From contig CALKUG010000043.1 of NCBI GenBank assembly GCA_937996765.1, positions 1 through 28,160 on the forward strand: a stretch of 28,160 nt of DNA, in the 5' to 3' direction. A program made the position numbers and the translations under genes. Shown one piece after another: positions 15,723 to 23,585 of this stretch (the stretch's first letter is position 1; each line of letters begins with the position of its first letter). The DNA comes from an uncultured Ignavibacteria bacterium. Its GTDB lineage: Bacteria; Bacteroidota; Ignavibacteria; Ignavibacteriales; Ignavibacteriaceae. Below the pieces are notes generated by a model, which was given only the letters and a program-made list of their open reading frames with translations, searched no databases and was not told where the DNA came from.

Positions 15723-17210
15723 TTAATTAGGGATTTCTAACCCAACAAATCTGCTTGTACCATTGAGTACCACTTCAATTAAAAGTGCCTTACCCTTTTT
15801 GCTTTCTACAGCTTGTTTAAGTTCGGCAACCGATGTAACAGGTTTGCGGTCTGCTTTAGTGATAATCATGCTACGCATCAAGCCTTTGTCTTCCGCGTTA
15901 CTGTAACGTTCAACACCGGATATGATAACTCCATGATCTACTTTGGCTTGCTTTAACTCAGCAGAGGTTAAATCTTTTACACTGAAACCGAGTTTTTCAA
16001 AACTCAATGTTTCAATTTTTGCAGGAGTCTCTTTTTTATCAGTCTCATCCTTGTTGCTGTTTTCCGCTGTATCGCTATCGGCTCTCGGTTTAAGTGTAAC
16101 TTGACGCTCAATGTACTCGCCATCGCGGTAGATTGAAAGAGTAACCTTAGTTCCTGCCGTTTTTCTTGCAATATATCCTTGCAATTCATTTGGCTGCGAA
16201 ACCTCATTACCATCAATTTTAAGAATAATGTCACCGCGCTTTATGTCAGCTTCAGCAGCGGCACCACCTTCAACAACAGCTTCGATAATTACACCTTTTG
16301 GTGAATCGAGTCCCATTGCACGTGCCAAAGCATCATCCACGGCACTAATCTGCACACCAATATAACCACGGTTTATTTTGCCGTTTGCTATTAAGTCTTT
16401 TGCAACATTACTTGCAATATCGATGGGTATTGCAAAGCCGTAGCCGATATATGTGCCTGTTCTCGATGCAATAGCTGTATTTATTCCAATTACAGCACCT
16501 TTAAGGTCAACAAGAGCCCCACCGCTGTTTCCGGGGTTAATTGCGGCATCTGTTTGAATAAAATTCTCGATTCCATATGAATCTTCAATTAATCGTAATC
16601 CGCGATTCAACGCACTGATTATACCTGTTGTAACGGTGCTGTTAAGACCCATGGGGTTACCAATTGCCATAACCCATTGCCCCACTCTCAAGCCATCTGA
16701 ATCGCCGAGATATGCGGGTTGTAAATTAGAAGCATCAATTTTTATAACTCCCACATCAGTTAAAGGGTCAGTACCAATTACTCTTCCTTCAACTTCTCTT
16801 TTATCCCACAAAGTCACGGTAACTTTTTCAGCGTTTTCAATCACATGATTGTTTGTGATTATATAACCATCGGCACTGATAATAACACCACTACCGGTAC
16901 CACGCTCTAAATTTCTATCCTCTTGATCTTGTCTGAATGGAAAGAAAAAGAAATTATCGTTGTTACCCTGTTCCCGAACAGAGGTGGTGGTAATCTGAAC
17001 AATAGATGGAGTTACCTTTTCTGCAACATTGATAAAAGCTTTACTAAATGCATCAGCTTCCATGTTTAACGCAACGGGTGGTTTTTCTGCGCCAAGCTTC
17101 ACATCAGCTAATGAAGGTTTAACCCATCCAAAACCTGATACTAAAACAGCTCCAAAAAGTACACCCGATAAGATGAGAACTGCTGCACCTATAACTCTTT
17201 TTTTATCCAT
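15723..17210 (-). CDS. degQ: HtrA/DegQ-family periplasmic serine protease-chaperone
   Basis: A 495-residue envelope protease. An N-terminal hydrophobic segment (about residues 6-29) is a signal peptide or membrane anchor. The trypsin-like domain carries the triad His122 (TNNHV), Asp152 (LTDVGV) and Ser229 (NPGNSGGAL). Two PDZ domains follow, at about 285-375 and 410-490, separated by a charged Asp/Glu/Lys-rich linker. Length and two PDZ domains match DegP/DegQ. The long LA loop contains a Phe run (NNDNFFFFPF) as in several DegP homologues. The role is quality control of misfolded envelope proteins, which suits a window rich in outer-membrane proteins. The ATG at 17210 has AGGAT upstream. It appears monocistronic, with a strong terminator. 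The degP/degQ choice is not resolved. Confidence 0.95.
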   Translation of the reverse strand: MDKKRVIGAAVLILSGVLFGAVLVSGFGWVKPSLADVKLGAEKPPVALNMEADAFSKAFINVAEKVTPSIVQITTTSVREQGNNDNFFFFPFRQDQEDRNLERGTGSGVIISADGYIITNNHVIENAEKVTVTLWDKREVEGRVIGTDPLTDVGVIKIDASNLQPAYLGDSDGLRVGQWVMAIGNPMGLNSTVTTGIISALNRGLRLIEDSYGIENFIQTDAAINPGNSGGALVDLKGAVIGINTAIASRTGTYIGYGFAIPIDIASNVAKDLIANGKINRGYIGVQISAVDDALARAMGLDSPKGVIIEAVVEGGAAAEADIKRGDIILKIDGNEVSQPNELQGYIARKTAGTKVTLSIYRDGEYIERQVTLKPRADSDTAENSNKDETDKKETPAKIETLSFEKLGFSVKDLTSAELKQAKVDHGVIISGVERYSNAEDKGLMRSMIITKADRKPVTSVAELKQAVESKKGKALLIEVVLNGTSRFVGLEIPN

Positions 17211-17270
17211 GGTTTATCCTATTTTAATTTTAATTTCAAAACAATTTTTTACGTCTGTTTGTTCTTGATT

Positions 17271-17993
17271 TTAAAGCTCAAGAGAACGCAAACCATTGTA
17301 ATTGTGGAGATGATGTTTGGCGTATTCATTCAAGAGATAATGTAGTTCTCTCAATAATGCCTGATCATCTGCAACATTTTTTCCTTTAATTAGACTAATT
17401 AGAGTAAGATAAAGTTCCGTAGTTAATTCCCTAAAGAGTTCATTTTTTTTTGCACAATTTCTGCAAACTACTCCACGTGCAATATCAAACAAACCCCCTT
17501 CGTTTACAATTTCTTCACCGCACTCAACGCAATTTTCCAATTGCATTCCAAAACCACAACTATCAAAAAAGAAAACTAAAAATCTGTAAAAGCTGATCGC
17601 GGGATTTTCTACAGCACTCTCCATTCGCTCCAAAATGCGTTTTATGCCGGAATACAACCTGTGATTGGTGTCGTGCTCCGGGGTAAAGCGACGTACAAGT
17701 TCAACCACAGCACTTGCATATTTTATTGAATCAAAATCCGAATGAATAGATTTATGATAACTTACCAACGAAGCATTGGTTATGCTTTGCAACTCACGTG
17801 AGTCTTTCTGAATTAGAACAATTTCAACCACATTCAATGGGTCTATTAAACGTCCTATTTTCGAATTTGATGACCTTCCGCCTTTAATAATGCCGCTTAT
17901 TCTACCAAATTCCCTTGAATAGAAGGAGGCTATTTTAGAAGTTTCTGAGTAATCGAGTTTAGAGAGAACAACCGCATCGGTTTTTTGGAGCAT
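17271..17993 (-). CDS. recO: DNA repair protein RecO
   Basis: A 240-residue protein with the RecO layout. There is an N-terminal OB-fold (TDAVVLSKLDYSETSKIASFY, then GRISGIIKGG), a helical middle, and a four-Cys zinc site (CVECGEE and, about 20 residues later, CRNCAKK). RecO works with RecR to load RecA onto SSB-coated single-stranded DNA in the RecFOR pathway. Length matches the family (about 240-250). The ATG at 17993 lies 2 bases after the mtnA stop, so the gene is the last member of a pfkB-mtnA-recO transcript. No hairpin is seen in the 60-base gap before the htrA gene. Confidence 0.93.
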   Translation of the reverse strand: MLQKTDAVVLSKLDYSETSKIASFYSREFGRISGIIKGGRSSNSKIGRLIDPLNVVEIVLIQKDSRELQSITNASLVSYHKSIHSDFDSIKYASAVVELVRRFTPEHDTNHRLYSGIKRILERMESAVENPAISFYRFLVFFFDSCGFGMQLENCVECGEEIVNEGGLFDIARGVVCRNCAKKNELFRELTTELYLTLISLIKGKNVADDQALLRELHYLLNEYAKHHLHNYNGLRSLEL

Positions 17994-17995
17994 GC

Positions 17996-19015
17996 TTAAC
18001 CTATTGAGAGATTGTACGGAGCATAATATATGCCCTTTTCGGTTATGATTCCGGTTATTATACTCGAAGGCGTTACATCAAATGAAGGGTTGTAACTTGT
18101 TATATTACTAATCGTTACAGGGTTTTGATTGATTGCAGTAATTTCAGATTGCGAGCGGATTTCGATGGGTATTGAACTCCCATCCGCTAAATCAGTATCG
18201 AACGTTGAAGAAGGTGCAGCAATATAAAACGGTACCCTATGAAAATGGGCGTTAATAGCTAATGAATAAGTACCGATCTTATTTGCTGAATCGCCGTTGT
18301 TTGCTATTCTATCTGCTCCCGTGATAACAACATCAACACCTTTTTCCCGAATGGTGTGAGCCGCCATTGAGTCGGTAATTAATGTAAACGGTATTTGTAG
18401 TTTCATTAACTCAAAAGCGGTTAAACGTGCTCCCTGCAATAATGGGCGTGTTTCATCAACATAAACATGTTTCACTAATCCTTTTTCATAACCACGGCGA
18501 ATAACACCGAGTGCAGTTCCAATGCCGCCCGTGGCATACTTCCCTGTGTTGCAATGGGTTAGAACTACCGAAGGTTTTGTGAAAATTGCAGTACCATGCT
18601 CAGCAAGAGTATCACACATCAAACTATCAAGGTTATGGTACTCTATCGCTTTTGAAATCAATAGGTTATAGGCATCCGTTTGATTGTGCCCCTCCGTTAA
18701 AGAATCAAACACCTTTCGCATAAGTTTCAATGCGTGAAACAAATTAACAGCGGTCGGTCTCGACTCAGCAAGAGTTTTTTCTGCTTGGTTGTATCTTTCT
18801 TGCGAGTACCCTTTTTTTTGCGATAAAGCAACCGCATACGCGGCTGCTATCCCAATAAGCGGAGCACCACGAATTGCCAAACATTTTATCGCTTCGGCAA
18901 TTTCTTGGTAGTTTTCTGTGGTCTGAATTTCTTCCTTAAACGGAAGAAGGGTTTGGTCCACAAAATGAACCAAACCCTCATTAAACTTCAAAGAAAAATA
19001 TTCGTTAGACTTCAT
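17996..19015 (-). CDS. mtnA: S-methyl-5-thioribose-1-phosphate isomerase (MtnA)
   Basis: An aldose-ketose isomerase of the methionine salvage pathway: methylthioribose-1-phosphate to methylthioribulose-1-phosphate. Family signatures include AIRGAPLIGIAAAYAVAL, RPTAVNLFHAL, the catalytic Cys in LTHCNTG (residue 155) and the catalytic Asp in GADRIANNGD (residue 235), then NKIGTYSLA. These agree with bacterial MtnA; a ribose-1,5-bisphosphate isomerase is the nearest alternative in the same eIF2B-like superfamily. I start it at ATG 19015; a TTG directly before (19018) is possible. Either start overlaps the 3' end of the pfkB-like gene, so translation is coupled. No other mtn genes are in the window. 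Confidence 0.93.
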   Translation of the reverse strand: MKSNEYFSLKFNEGLVHFVDQTLLPFKEEIQTTENYQEIAEAIKCLAIRGAPLIGIAAAYAVALSQKKGYSQERYNQAEKTLAESRPTAVNLFHALKLMRKVFDSLTEGHNQTDAYNLLISKAIEYHNLDSLMCDTLAEHGTAIFTKPSVVLTHCNTGKYATGGIGTALGVIRRGYEKGLVKHVYVDETRPLLQGARLTAFELMKLQIPFTLITDSMAAHTIREKGVDVVITGADRIANNGDSANKIGTYSLAINAHFHRVPFYIAAPSSTFDTDLADGSSIPIEIRSQSEITAINQNPVTISNITSYNPSFDVTPSSIITGIITEKGIYYAPYNLSIG

Positions 19016-19919
19016 CAAAATTCGACATAGTTTTGAAATCTCTATAGCGATCTTGTACTCTTAAATAAGAAAGTTCTTCTAATCCCTTAGTCGAAAATTC
19101 CTCAACACAGAATGAAGCCATAGTGCTTCCATAAATAACGGCACGTTTTATACTTGCAGGAGAAACATCATTTGTTTTGTGCAAATAGCCACACAAACCG
19201 CCTGCGAATGAATCACCGGCACCGGTGGGGTCGTTAATGATTTCGAGTGGATATGCAGGAGCCGAGAAGATTACATCTTCTGAGAAAAGCAATGCACCGT
19301 GCTCCCCTTTTTTAATGATTAGATTGGTAACACCCATAGCTTGTATCATACGGGCAGCTTTTATCAAATTGGGCTCTTGTGCCAATAAACGAGCTTCTGA
19401 ATCGTTGATTATTAATAAATCAACTCTTTTAAGCACTTTCAATAGCTCTTCTTTTTTACCTTCAATCCAGTAGTTCATGGTGTCGCAAACAACAAAATAC
19501 GGATCCTCGATTTGATCGAGAACCTTCAACTGCAAAGTGGGGTCGATGTTTCCAAGACAAACAAAGTTTGCTTTACGGGACTTCTCAGGCACTTTAGGGT
19601 CAAATGTTTCTAAAACATTAAGTTCTGTGAGTAATGTATCTCTTGTATTCAAATCATAATGGTATTTTCCGGCCCAGCGAAACGTTTTTCCGCCTTTTTC
19701 TATTTCGACTCCGGAAATATCAATGTTATGTTTTTCGAGTAATTGTAAATGCTCTTTGGGAAAATCTTCGCCAACAACACCTACAATTTCCACCGGTCCG
19801 GTGAAATATCGCGCAGCAAGAGAAATATAAGTAGCCGAACCGCCTAATGCATTATCAACTGAGGCAAAAGGTGTTGCAATAGAATCGAGAGCAACAGTTC
19901 CTACAATTAAAAGACCCAA
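19005..19919 (-). CDS. PfkB-family carbohydrate/nucleoside kinase
   Basis: A 304-residue kinase of the ribokinase/PfkB family. The N-terminal substrate motif is ALGGSATYISLAA (about 24-36). The C-terminal signature NDPTGAGDSFAGGL contains the catalytic base Asp236 in GAGD. A distinctive lid segment reads RWAGKYHYDLNTRDTLLTEL. The phosphoryl acceptor cannot be read from the sequence; adenosine, ribose, methylthioribose-like or ribose-1-phosphate substrates are all open. The start is TTG at 19919, chosen because GAGGAGGA (complement 19924-19931) sits just upstream and the protein begins with the usual beta-strand (LLIVGTVALDSI). The end overlaps mtnA by 11 bases, the main clue to function. Confidence 0.9.
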   Translation of the reverse strand: MGLLIVGTVALDSIATPFASVDNALGGSATYISLAARYFTGPVEIVGVVGEDFPKEHLQLLEKHNIDISGVEIEKGGKTFRWAGKYHYDLNTRDTLLTELNVLETFDPKVPEKSRKANFVCLGNIDPTLQLKVLDQIEDPYFVVCDTMNYWIEGKKEELLKVLKRVDLLIINDSEARLLAQEPNLIKAARMIQAMGVTNLIIKKGEHGALLFSEDVIFSAPAYPLEIINDPTGAGDSFAGGLCGYLHKTNDVSPASIKRAVIYGSTMASFCVEEFSTKGLEELSYLRVQDRYRDFKTMSNFDEV

Positions 19920-19923
19920 TGGT

Positions 19924-19931
19924 TCCTCCTC
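19924..19931 (-). promoter_or_regulatory. Strong ribosome-binding site fixing a TTG start
   Basis: GAGGAGGA on the minus strand, about 5 bases before the TTG at 19919. No in-frame ATG fits the start of the kinase fold, so this site decides the start. Confidence 0.85.
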
Positions 19932-19962
19932 GGATGGTTAGTAATTTTAAATAATTCGTGAG

Positions 19963-19986
19963 AATAGAGTCTAAAGATACTCTATT
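19963..19986. repeat. Inverted repeat upstream of pfkB-mtnA-recO (AATAGAGT-8-ACTCTATT)
   Basis: Perfect 8-base arms at 19963-19970 and 19979-19986, spacer CTAAAGAT. On the minus strand the spacer and inner edge spell TATCTTTA (19979-19972), one base from TAnnTTTG, with a TTG 21 bases upstream of it (inside 20001-20004). It could be an operator over the promoter or a leader hairpin. No U-tract follows, so it is not a terminator. Confidence 0.45.
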
Positions 19987-20046
19987 AAGGATAATCAAAT
20001 CAAGCACCGAGATGTCAAATGTTCATTAAATCTATGAATTAAATTG

Positions 20047-23034
20047 TTAGTTCGCTTTTTTTATGTGTTTATAAATGATTTCAAAGAGATCTTTTCTGTT
20101 TATGGGTTTCGAAATAAAATCATTGCATCCGGAATACAGAAACTGTTCTTTATCGGTTTCATAAGCAAATGCAGTTTGGGCTATAATGGGCAAACGCTTA
20201 TCAAATTCTCTTATCAGGCGCGTTGCTTGAATGCCGCTCATTCCGGGCATTTTTATATCCATTAGCACCAATGAGATTGTGGGATTTACTCTAACCTGTT
20301 GAACGGCATCTTCCCCATCAACAGCTCTTAAAATGATAAAGCCTTCTTTAGACAAAACTGTCTGTAAATATTCGTAACTAGTATCATCATCCTCAGCAAT
20401 TAAAATATTAGATTTTGAGGCGTTGAATACAATTTGCTTGGGTTTGGGAACTTCGTTTATTGGTTCTTTAACTAAATTCTCTAACGGAATTTTTACAAAA
20501 AACTCAGTTCCTACTCCTTCCTCTGAATTAAACCAAATGCTACCATTTAAAAGATTTACGTACTCTCTAATAATAGCTAACCCTAACCCTGAGCCTTCAT
20601 AAGGCCGGGAATACGTTTGTAAATCTCCCTGCACGAATCGCTCAAATATAAAATCGTAACGATCTTTAGGAATACCAATGCCTGTATCTTTAACGTAAAA
20701 ATTCAGGTAACCAAACTCATGTGTGCAGCCAAATTGAATTTTCCCTTTGGTTGTGAATTTTATAGCATTGCTAAGGAGATTTGATAAAATACCATGAATT
20801 TTTTGTTTATCAGAAATAAACCGGATCTCATTATTTATTCCCACAGTATTAAGAATCAGCTCAAGTCCTTTTTCTTCGGCTGCAGTACGATAAAAATGGA
20901 GATGGTAATCCATAATTGAAAACAAATCTACTTCAGATAAATTAACTTGCAGTTGTCCTGATTCGATTCTACTGATCTCTATAAGATCGTTCAGTATATT
21001 TAACAATCGATTTTTACTTTTTTCGATAAGAAGATTGTATTTAAGCCGCTCTTCCTCAGTTAATTCTACGCCGGTAAGAATATCCAAAAAGCCTAATATG
21101 CCATTCATAGGAGTGCGTAACTCATGACTCATATTAGCTAAAAATGCCGTTTTTAACCGATCGCTTTCCTCGGCTTTATCCTTCGCAATACGCAATTCTT
21201 CCAACATTTTCATCTGTTCAGAAATTTCACGTGAGGATGCAATCAGTACTTCTTTCCCAAAATATACACCTTTATTGAGGATTACATCTTTTGGGAAAAT
21301 TTCGCCATCGGAGCGAACCGCCCAAAAATTAAACCGATAAGGAATTCCGGTTTTGATAACCTCTTCGGTTTTCTTTTTTATAAAATCTAAATCGTTCTTT
21401 TCGGGAGCAGCAACACTCAGTGGGTTTTTGCCAATCAACTCCTCTCGTTTGCATTTGTATATTCTTGTAGCGCCACGGTTAACATCTATGAATGTTCCTT
21501 GTTCATCTTGAATATATACTGCCTCGGAGATACTATCTAAAATACCTCTATAAGTTTCAACAGTTTGATTGAGTTGTTTCTCGCTTTCAACTTTTTGGGT
21601 AATATCCCGCGCAACAAGAAGTATGGATACGGGCTTATGATTCTCGTCTAAAAGTATCGTGCCCCTATGCTCAACAATTATTATTTCTTTATCCCTCGTG
21701 AGCAAACGAATGGTAAACGAGTATTCCCCTTCAGCCAATGTTAATGCCGAGTTAAAAAGCTCTCTTACTTCGGGTCTGTCTTCCGGGTGAATCAGGTTGA
21801 AAGCAATAGTACCAACCAAATAATCAGCTCGATAGCCAAGAATCCTGGTATAAGATTGATTGCAATAGATGAAGCGTCCTTCAAAGTCAATCAGCGAAAT
21901 CATATCAAATACATTTTCAGTGATTTGACGATACTGTTCTTCACTTTTTGCAAGCTGTTCAGCGATCTTTTTAGGTTGTGTTGCATCTTCGAAAATGCCT
22001 ATACCACCGGTAACTGCTCCATAAAAATTCGTAATTCCAACAAAATGACCCCGCACAAAAGAAACGTTATCACCTGTAACAGGTTGATAATAACCCTCGT
22101 AAGAAGAAATCTTGCCCAAAAGTGCTTGATTTACTCCATTAACTATATTCTCATCGCTTAATTTGGTTGTCATATTCAGACCAATTAAACGTTCTCTGCG
22201 TGAACCAAGTATAGCAATAAAAGCTTCATTTACGTCAGTTATGGTTCCTGTACTATCAAACTTGACTATTCCAAAAGGCGAAAATTCAAATATTGTTCTG
22301 TAGCGTTCGTCGCTTTCCTTAAAATTTAATGCAATTGAATGAATCTCCGATATGTCTTCATAAAAAACTGCATAGTTTATGATGCTCTTCTCAAAGTCCC
22401 TTATAGGGGCTATTCGCATTCTCACTCTTTTTTGAGCATTACTCTCCTTTCCATCATTATTGGATACATCAAGATCAAATTCCGGGAATTCAACAACTTT
22501 ACCTTCCTGTGCTGATTGAAATAATTTCTTTTGTTCTGGTAATGCATGTTCGTTACTAAAAAAATTAAAATCACTACTTGGTGGAGCACCTAAAAGTGTT
22601 TTAAATGCATTATTTGTTTTGATGGTAAAACCGTTTACATCAAGAATTTGTACTGCAATAGGACTATTTTCGCAAAATTGTTCGAATACCCCATATTTAA
22701 CAAAAGACTGATACATCTCACCAATGGGTTGAAGCAATAGATGAATGAGATTTTCGTTTTCCTTCCAAAAAGTTAAGGAAATAGTAATTTTGCTTATTGG
22801 GGAAAAATAGAGACCACTATTTTGATTGGTGATAAGTAATTGAACCAACAGGTTAACGAATTCTTCCCCGAGTGCTTTTTTAATACTACTTTCATTACCA
22901 CTTGATGAAGCAATAAGCAATTGTTTTGCATGTTCATTAAGCTCAATCACTCTCAACTGTAGTAATGAATCTTGGCCTCTCTCAAGAGACAAAGTGAGAA
23001 AACCCATAGGAATATTTGTAAAAATTGTATTCAT
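20047..23034 (-). CDS. Multi-PAS hybrid sensor histidine kinase with C-terminal receiver
   Basis: A 995-residue protein with no membrane segments or signal peptide, so a cytoplasmic sensor. Residues 1-110 look like a degenerate PAS. Four PAS domains follow at about 118-235, 243-360, 365-485 and 492-612 (each with a D-x-x-G-x-I/F-x-x-x-N core and a PAC-like end). HisKA has the phospho-acceptor His637 (SHELRTPMNG). HATPase_c has DTGIGIP starting at Asp783 and GSGLGLAI. The receiver has acidic residues in EDDD, phospho-acceptor Asp926 (LMDIKMPGMSG) and Lys in SKPI. No ligand can be read; the PAS domains may bind haem, flavin or small molecules. It is an orphan with no response regulator beside it. 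A candidate -7 box inside a 10-base inverted repeat lies 23-49 bases upstream of the ATG. Confidence 0.95.
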   Translation of the reverse strand: MNTIFTNIPMGFLTLSLERGQDSLLQLRVIELNEHAKQLLIASSSGNESSIKKALGEEFVNLLVQLLITNQNSGLYFSPISKITISLTFWKENENLIHLLLQPIGEMYQSFVKYGVFEQFCENSPIAVQILDVNGFTIKTNNAFKTLLGAPPSSDFNFFSNEHALPEQKKLFQSAQEGKVVEFPEFDLDVSNNDGKESNAQKRVRMRIAPIRDFEKSIINYAVFYEDISEIHSIALNFKESDERYRTIFEFSPFGIVKFDSTGTITDVNEAFIAILGSRRERLIGLNMTTKLSDENIVNGVNQALLGKISSYEGYYQPVTGDNVSFVRGHFVGITNFYGAVTGGIGIFEDATQPKKIAEQLAKSEEQYRQITENVFDMISLIDFEGRFIYCNQSYTRILGYRADYLVGTIAFNLIHPEDRPEVRELFNSALTLAEGEYSFTIRLLTRDKEIIIVEHRGTILLDENHKPVSILLVARDITQKVESEKQLNQTVETYRGILDSISEAVYIQDEQGTFIDVNRGATRIYKCKREELIGKNPLSVAAPEKNDLDFIKKKTEEVIKTGIPYRFNFWAVRSDGEIFPKDVILNKGVYFGKEVLIASSREISEQMKMLEELRIAKDKAEESDRLKTAFLANMSHELRTPMNGILGFLDILTGVELTEEERLKYNLLIEKSKNRLLNILNDLIEISRIESGQLQVNLSEVDLFSIMDYHLHFYRTAAEEKGLELILNTVGINNEIRFISDKQKIHGILSNLLSNAIKFTTKGKIQFGCTHEFGYLNFYVKDTGIGIPKDRYDFIFERFVQGDLQTYSRPYEGSGLGLAIIREYVNLLNGSIWFNSEEGVGTEFFVKIPLENLVKEPINEVPKPKQIVFNASKSNILIAEDDDTSYEYLQTVLSKEGFIILRAVDGEDAVQQVRVNPTISLVLMDIKMPGMSGIQATRLIREFDKRLPIIAQTAFAYETDKEQFLYSGCNDFISKPINRKDLFEIIYKHIKKAN

Positions 23035-23056
23035 AGTTATGTTTCTAACTAAAGCG

Positions 23057-23083
23057 TATTTTCTATTTCAAAGATAGAAAATA
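23057..23083. repeat. Perfect 10-base inverted repeat over the hybrid-kinase promoter (TATTTTCTAT-7-ATAGAAAATA)
   Basis: Arms at 23057-23066 and 23074-23083, spacer TTCAAAG. The minus-strand -7 box TATCTTTG (23076-23069) lies across the spacer and right arm. The size and symmetry suit a dimeric repressor or activator site. It is not a terminator, since no U-tract follows on either strand and it lies upstream of the gene. Confidence 0.6.
23069..23076 (-). promoter_or_regulatory. Candidate -7 box TATCTTTG of the hybrid-kinase gene
   Basis: Matches TAnnTTTG on the minus strand; the start would be near 23061, about 27 bases before the ATG at 23034. The -33 region is TTTTA rather than TTTG. Confidence 0.42.
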
Positions 23084-23117
23084 TATTTATTTGATAAAAT
23101 ATTTAGCCGATAAATTA

Positions 23118-23576
23118 TTAAAATTTAATTTGACTCATCAATAAAGATGAGTCTTTTTTTGTAAAAAATTCATGCAATAGTGCAGCTGCTCTTCTTTGCC
23201 CATCCCAGGCAAAACACTTTTGTGCTTCTTCAAGGGTTAGCCATTGGTATGCAGAATGCTCTTCGGAGAGAACTACATTTTTACTTTTTACAACCACTGC
23301 AAAAACCGGTATTAATATAAGACAATCTGAGCTTGCACTATAGAAACTATTTACTATCGGGACAGAATAAAACTCATTTACTTCTATTCCCGTTTCTTCT
23401 TTCACTTCGCGGATTGCTGTTTCATAAGCTTTTTCGCCGTTTTTTATAGAGCCCGTTATAGGTTGTTTTATACCGGGGAATATCTCAGTTTCAGATCGAG
23501 TTAGCACTAAAAATTCAGGCTCATCACTCTTTAAATATACAATATGTATTTCAACCATTGAAGATGTTATTTGCAT
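23118..23576 (-). CDS. Nudix hydrolase
   Basis: A 152-residue protein with a perfect Nudix box at residues 42-64: Gly, five residues, Glu, seven residues, then REVKEETGI. The flanks (FPGIKQPITGSI before, SEEHSAYQWLTLEEA after) resemble NudB-type dihydroneopterin-triphosphate or dNTP pyrophosphatases, so an (d)NTP-like substrate is likely but not proven. It is cytoplasmic. The ATG at 23576 is preceded by AAAGGTAA and lies 9 bases after the stop of the 1155-residue outer-membrane gene, so the two are co-transcribed. The last codons (DSSLLMS) are encoded by a perfect hairpin with a T-tract on the opposite strand, which is unusual. Confidence 0.9.
   Translation of the reverse strand: MQITSSMVEIHIVYLKSDEPEFLVLTRSETEIFPGIKQPITGSIKNGEKAYETAIREVKEETGIEVNEFYSVPIVNSFYSASSDCLILIPVFAVVVKSKNVVLSEEHSAYQWLTLEEAQKCFAWDGQRRAAALLHEFFTKKDSSLLMSQIKF
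23132..23160 (+). terminator. Terminator-like hairpin, plus-strand orientation, inside the Nudix gene 3' end
   Basis: Perfect 8-base-pair stem GACTCATC (23132-23139) and GATGAGTC (23146-23153), loop AATAAA, followed by seven T on the plus strand (23154-23160). On the minus strand the tail is only AAATTAAATTTT. The strong orientation is thus antisense to the gene, though it may also end the Nudix transcript weakly. Confidence 0.55.
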
Positions 23577-23585
23577 AAATTACCT

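Noticed and set aside
16004..16234. Open frame in another frame inside the HtrA gene
   Set aside because: It is a shadow of the PDZ/linker coding region, with no own ribosome site or recognisable motif.
17996..19919. Naming the PfkB-like gene as methylthioribose kinase
   Set aside because: Known MtnK belongs to a different fold; neighbourhood alone does not prove the substrate.
21787..22161. 124-codon plus-strand frame inside the PAS kinase
   Set aside because: It is antisense to conserved PAS domains; no motif or start signal.
20047..23034. Phytochrome or membrane-bound sensor
   Set aside because: No GAF/PHY chromophore signature and no hydrophobic membrane segments are visible; only PAS-like repeats.
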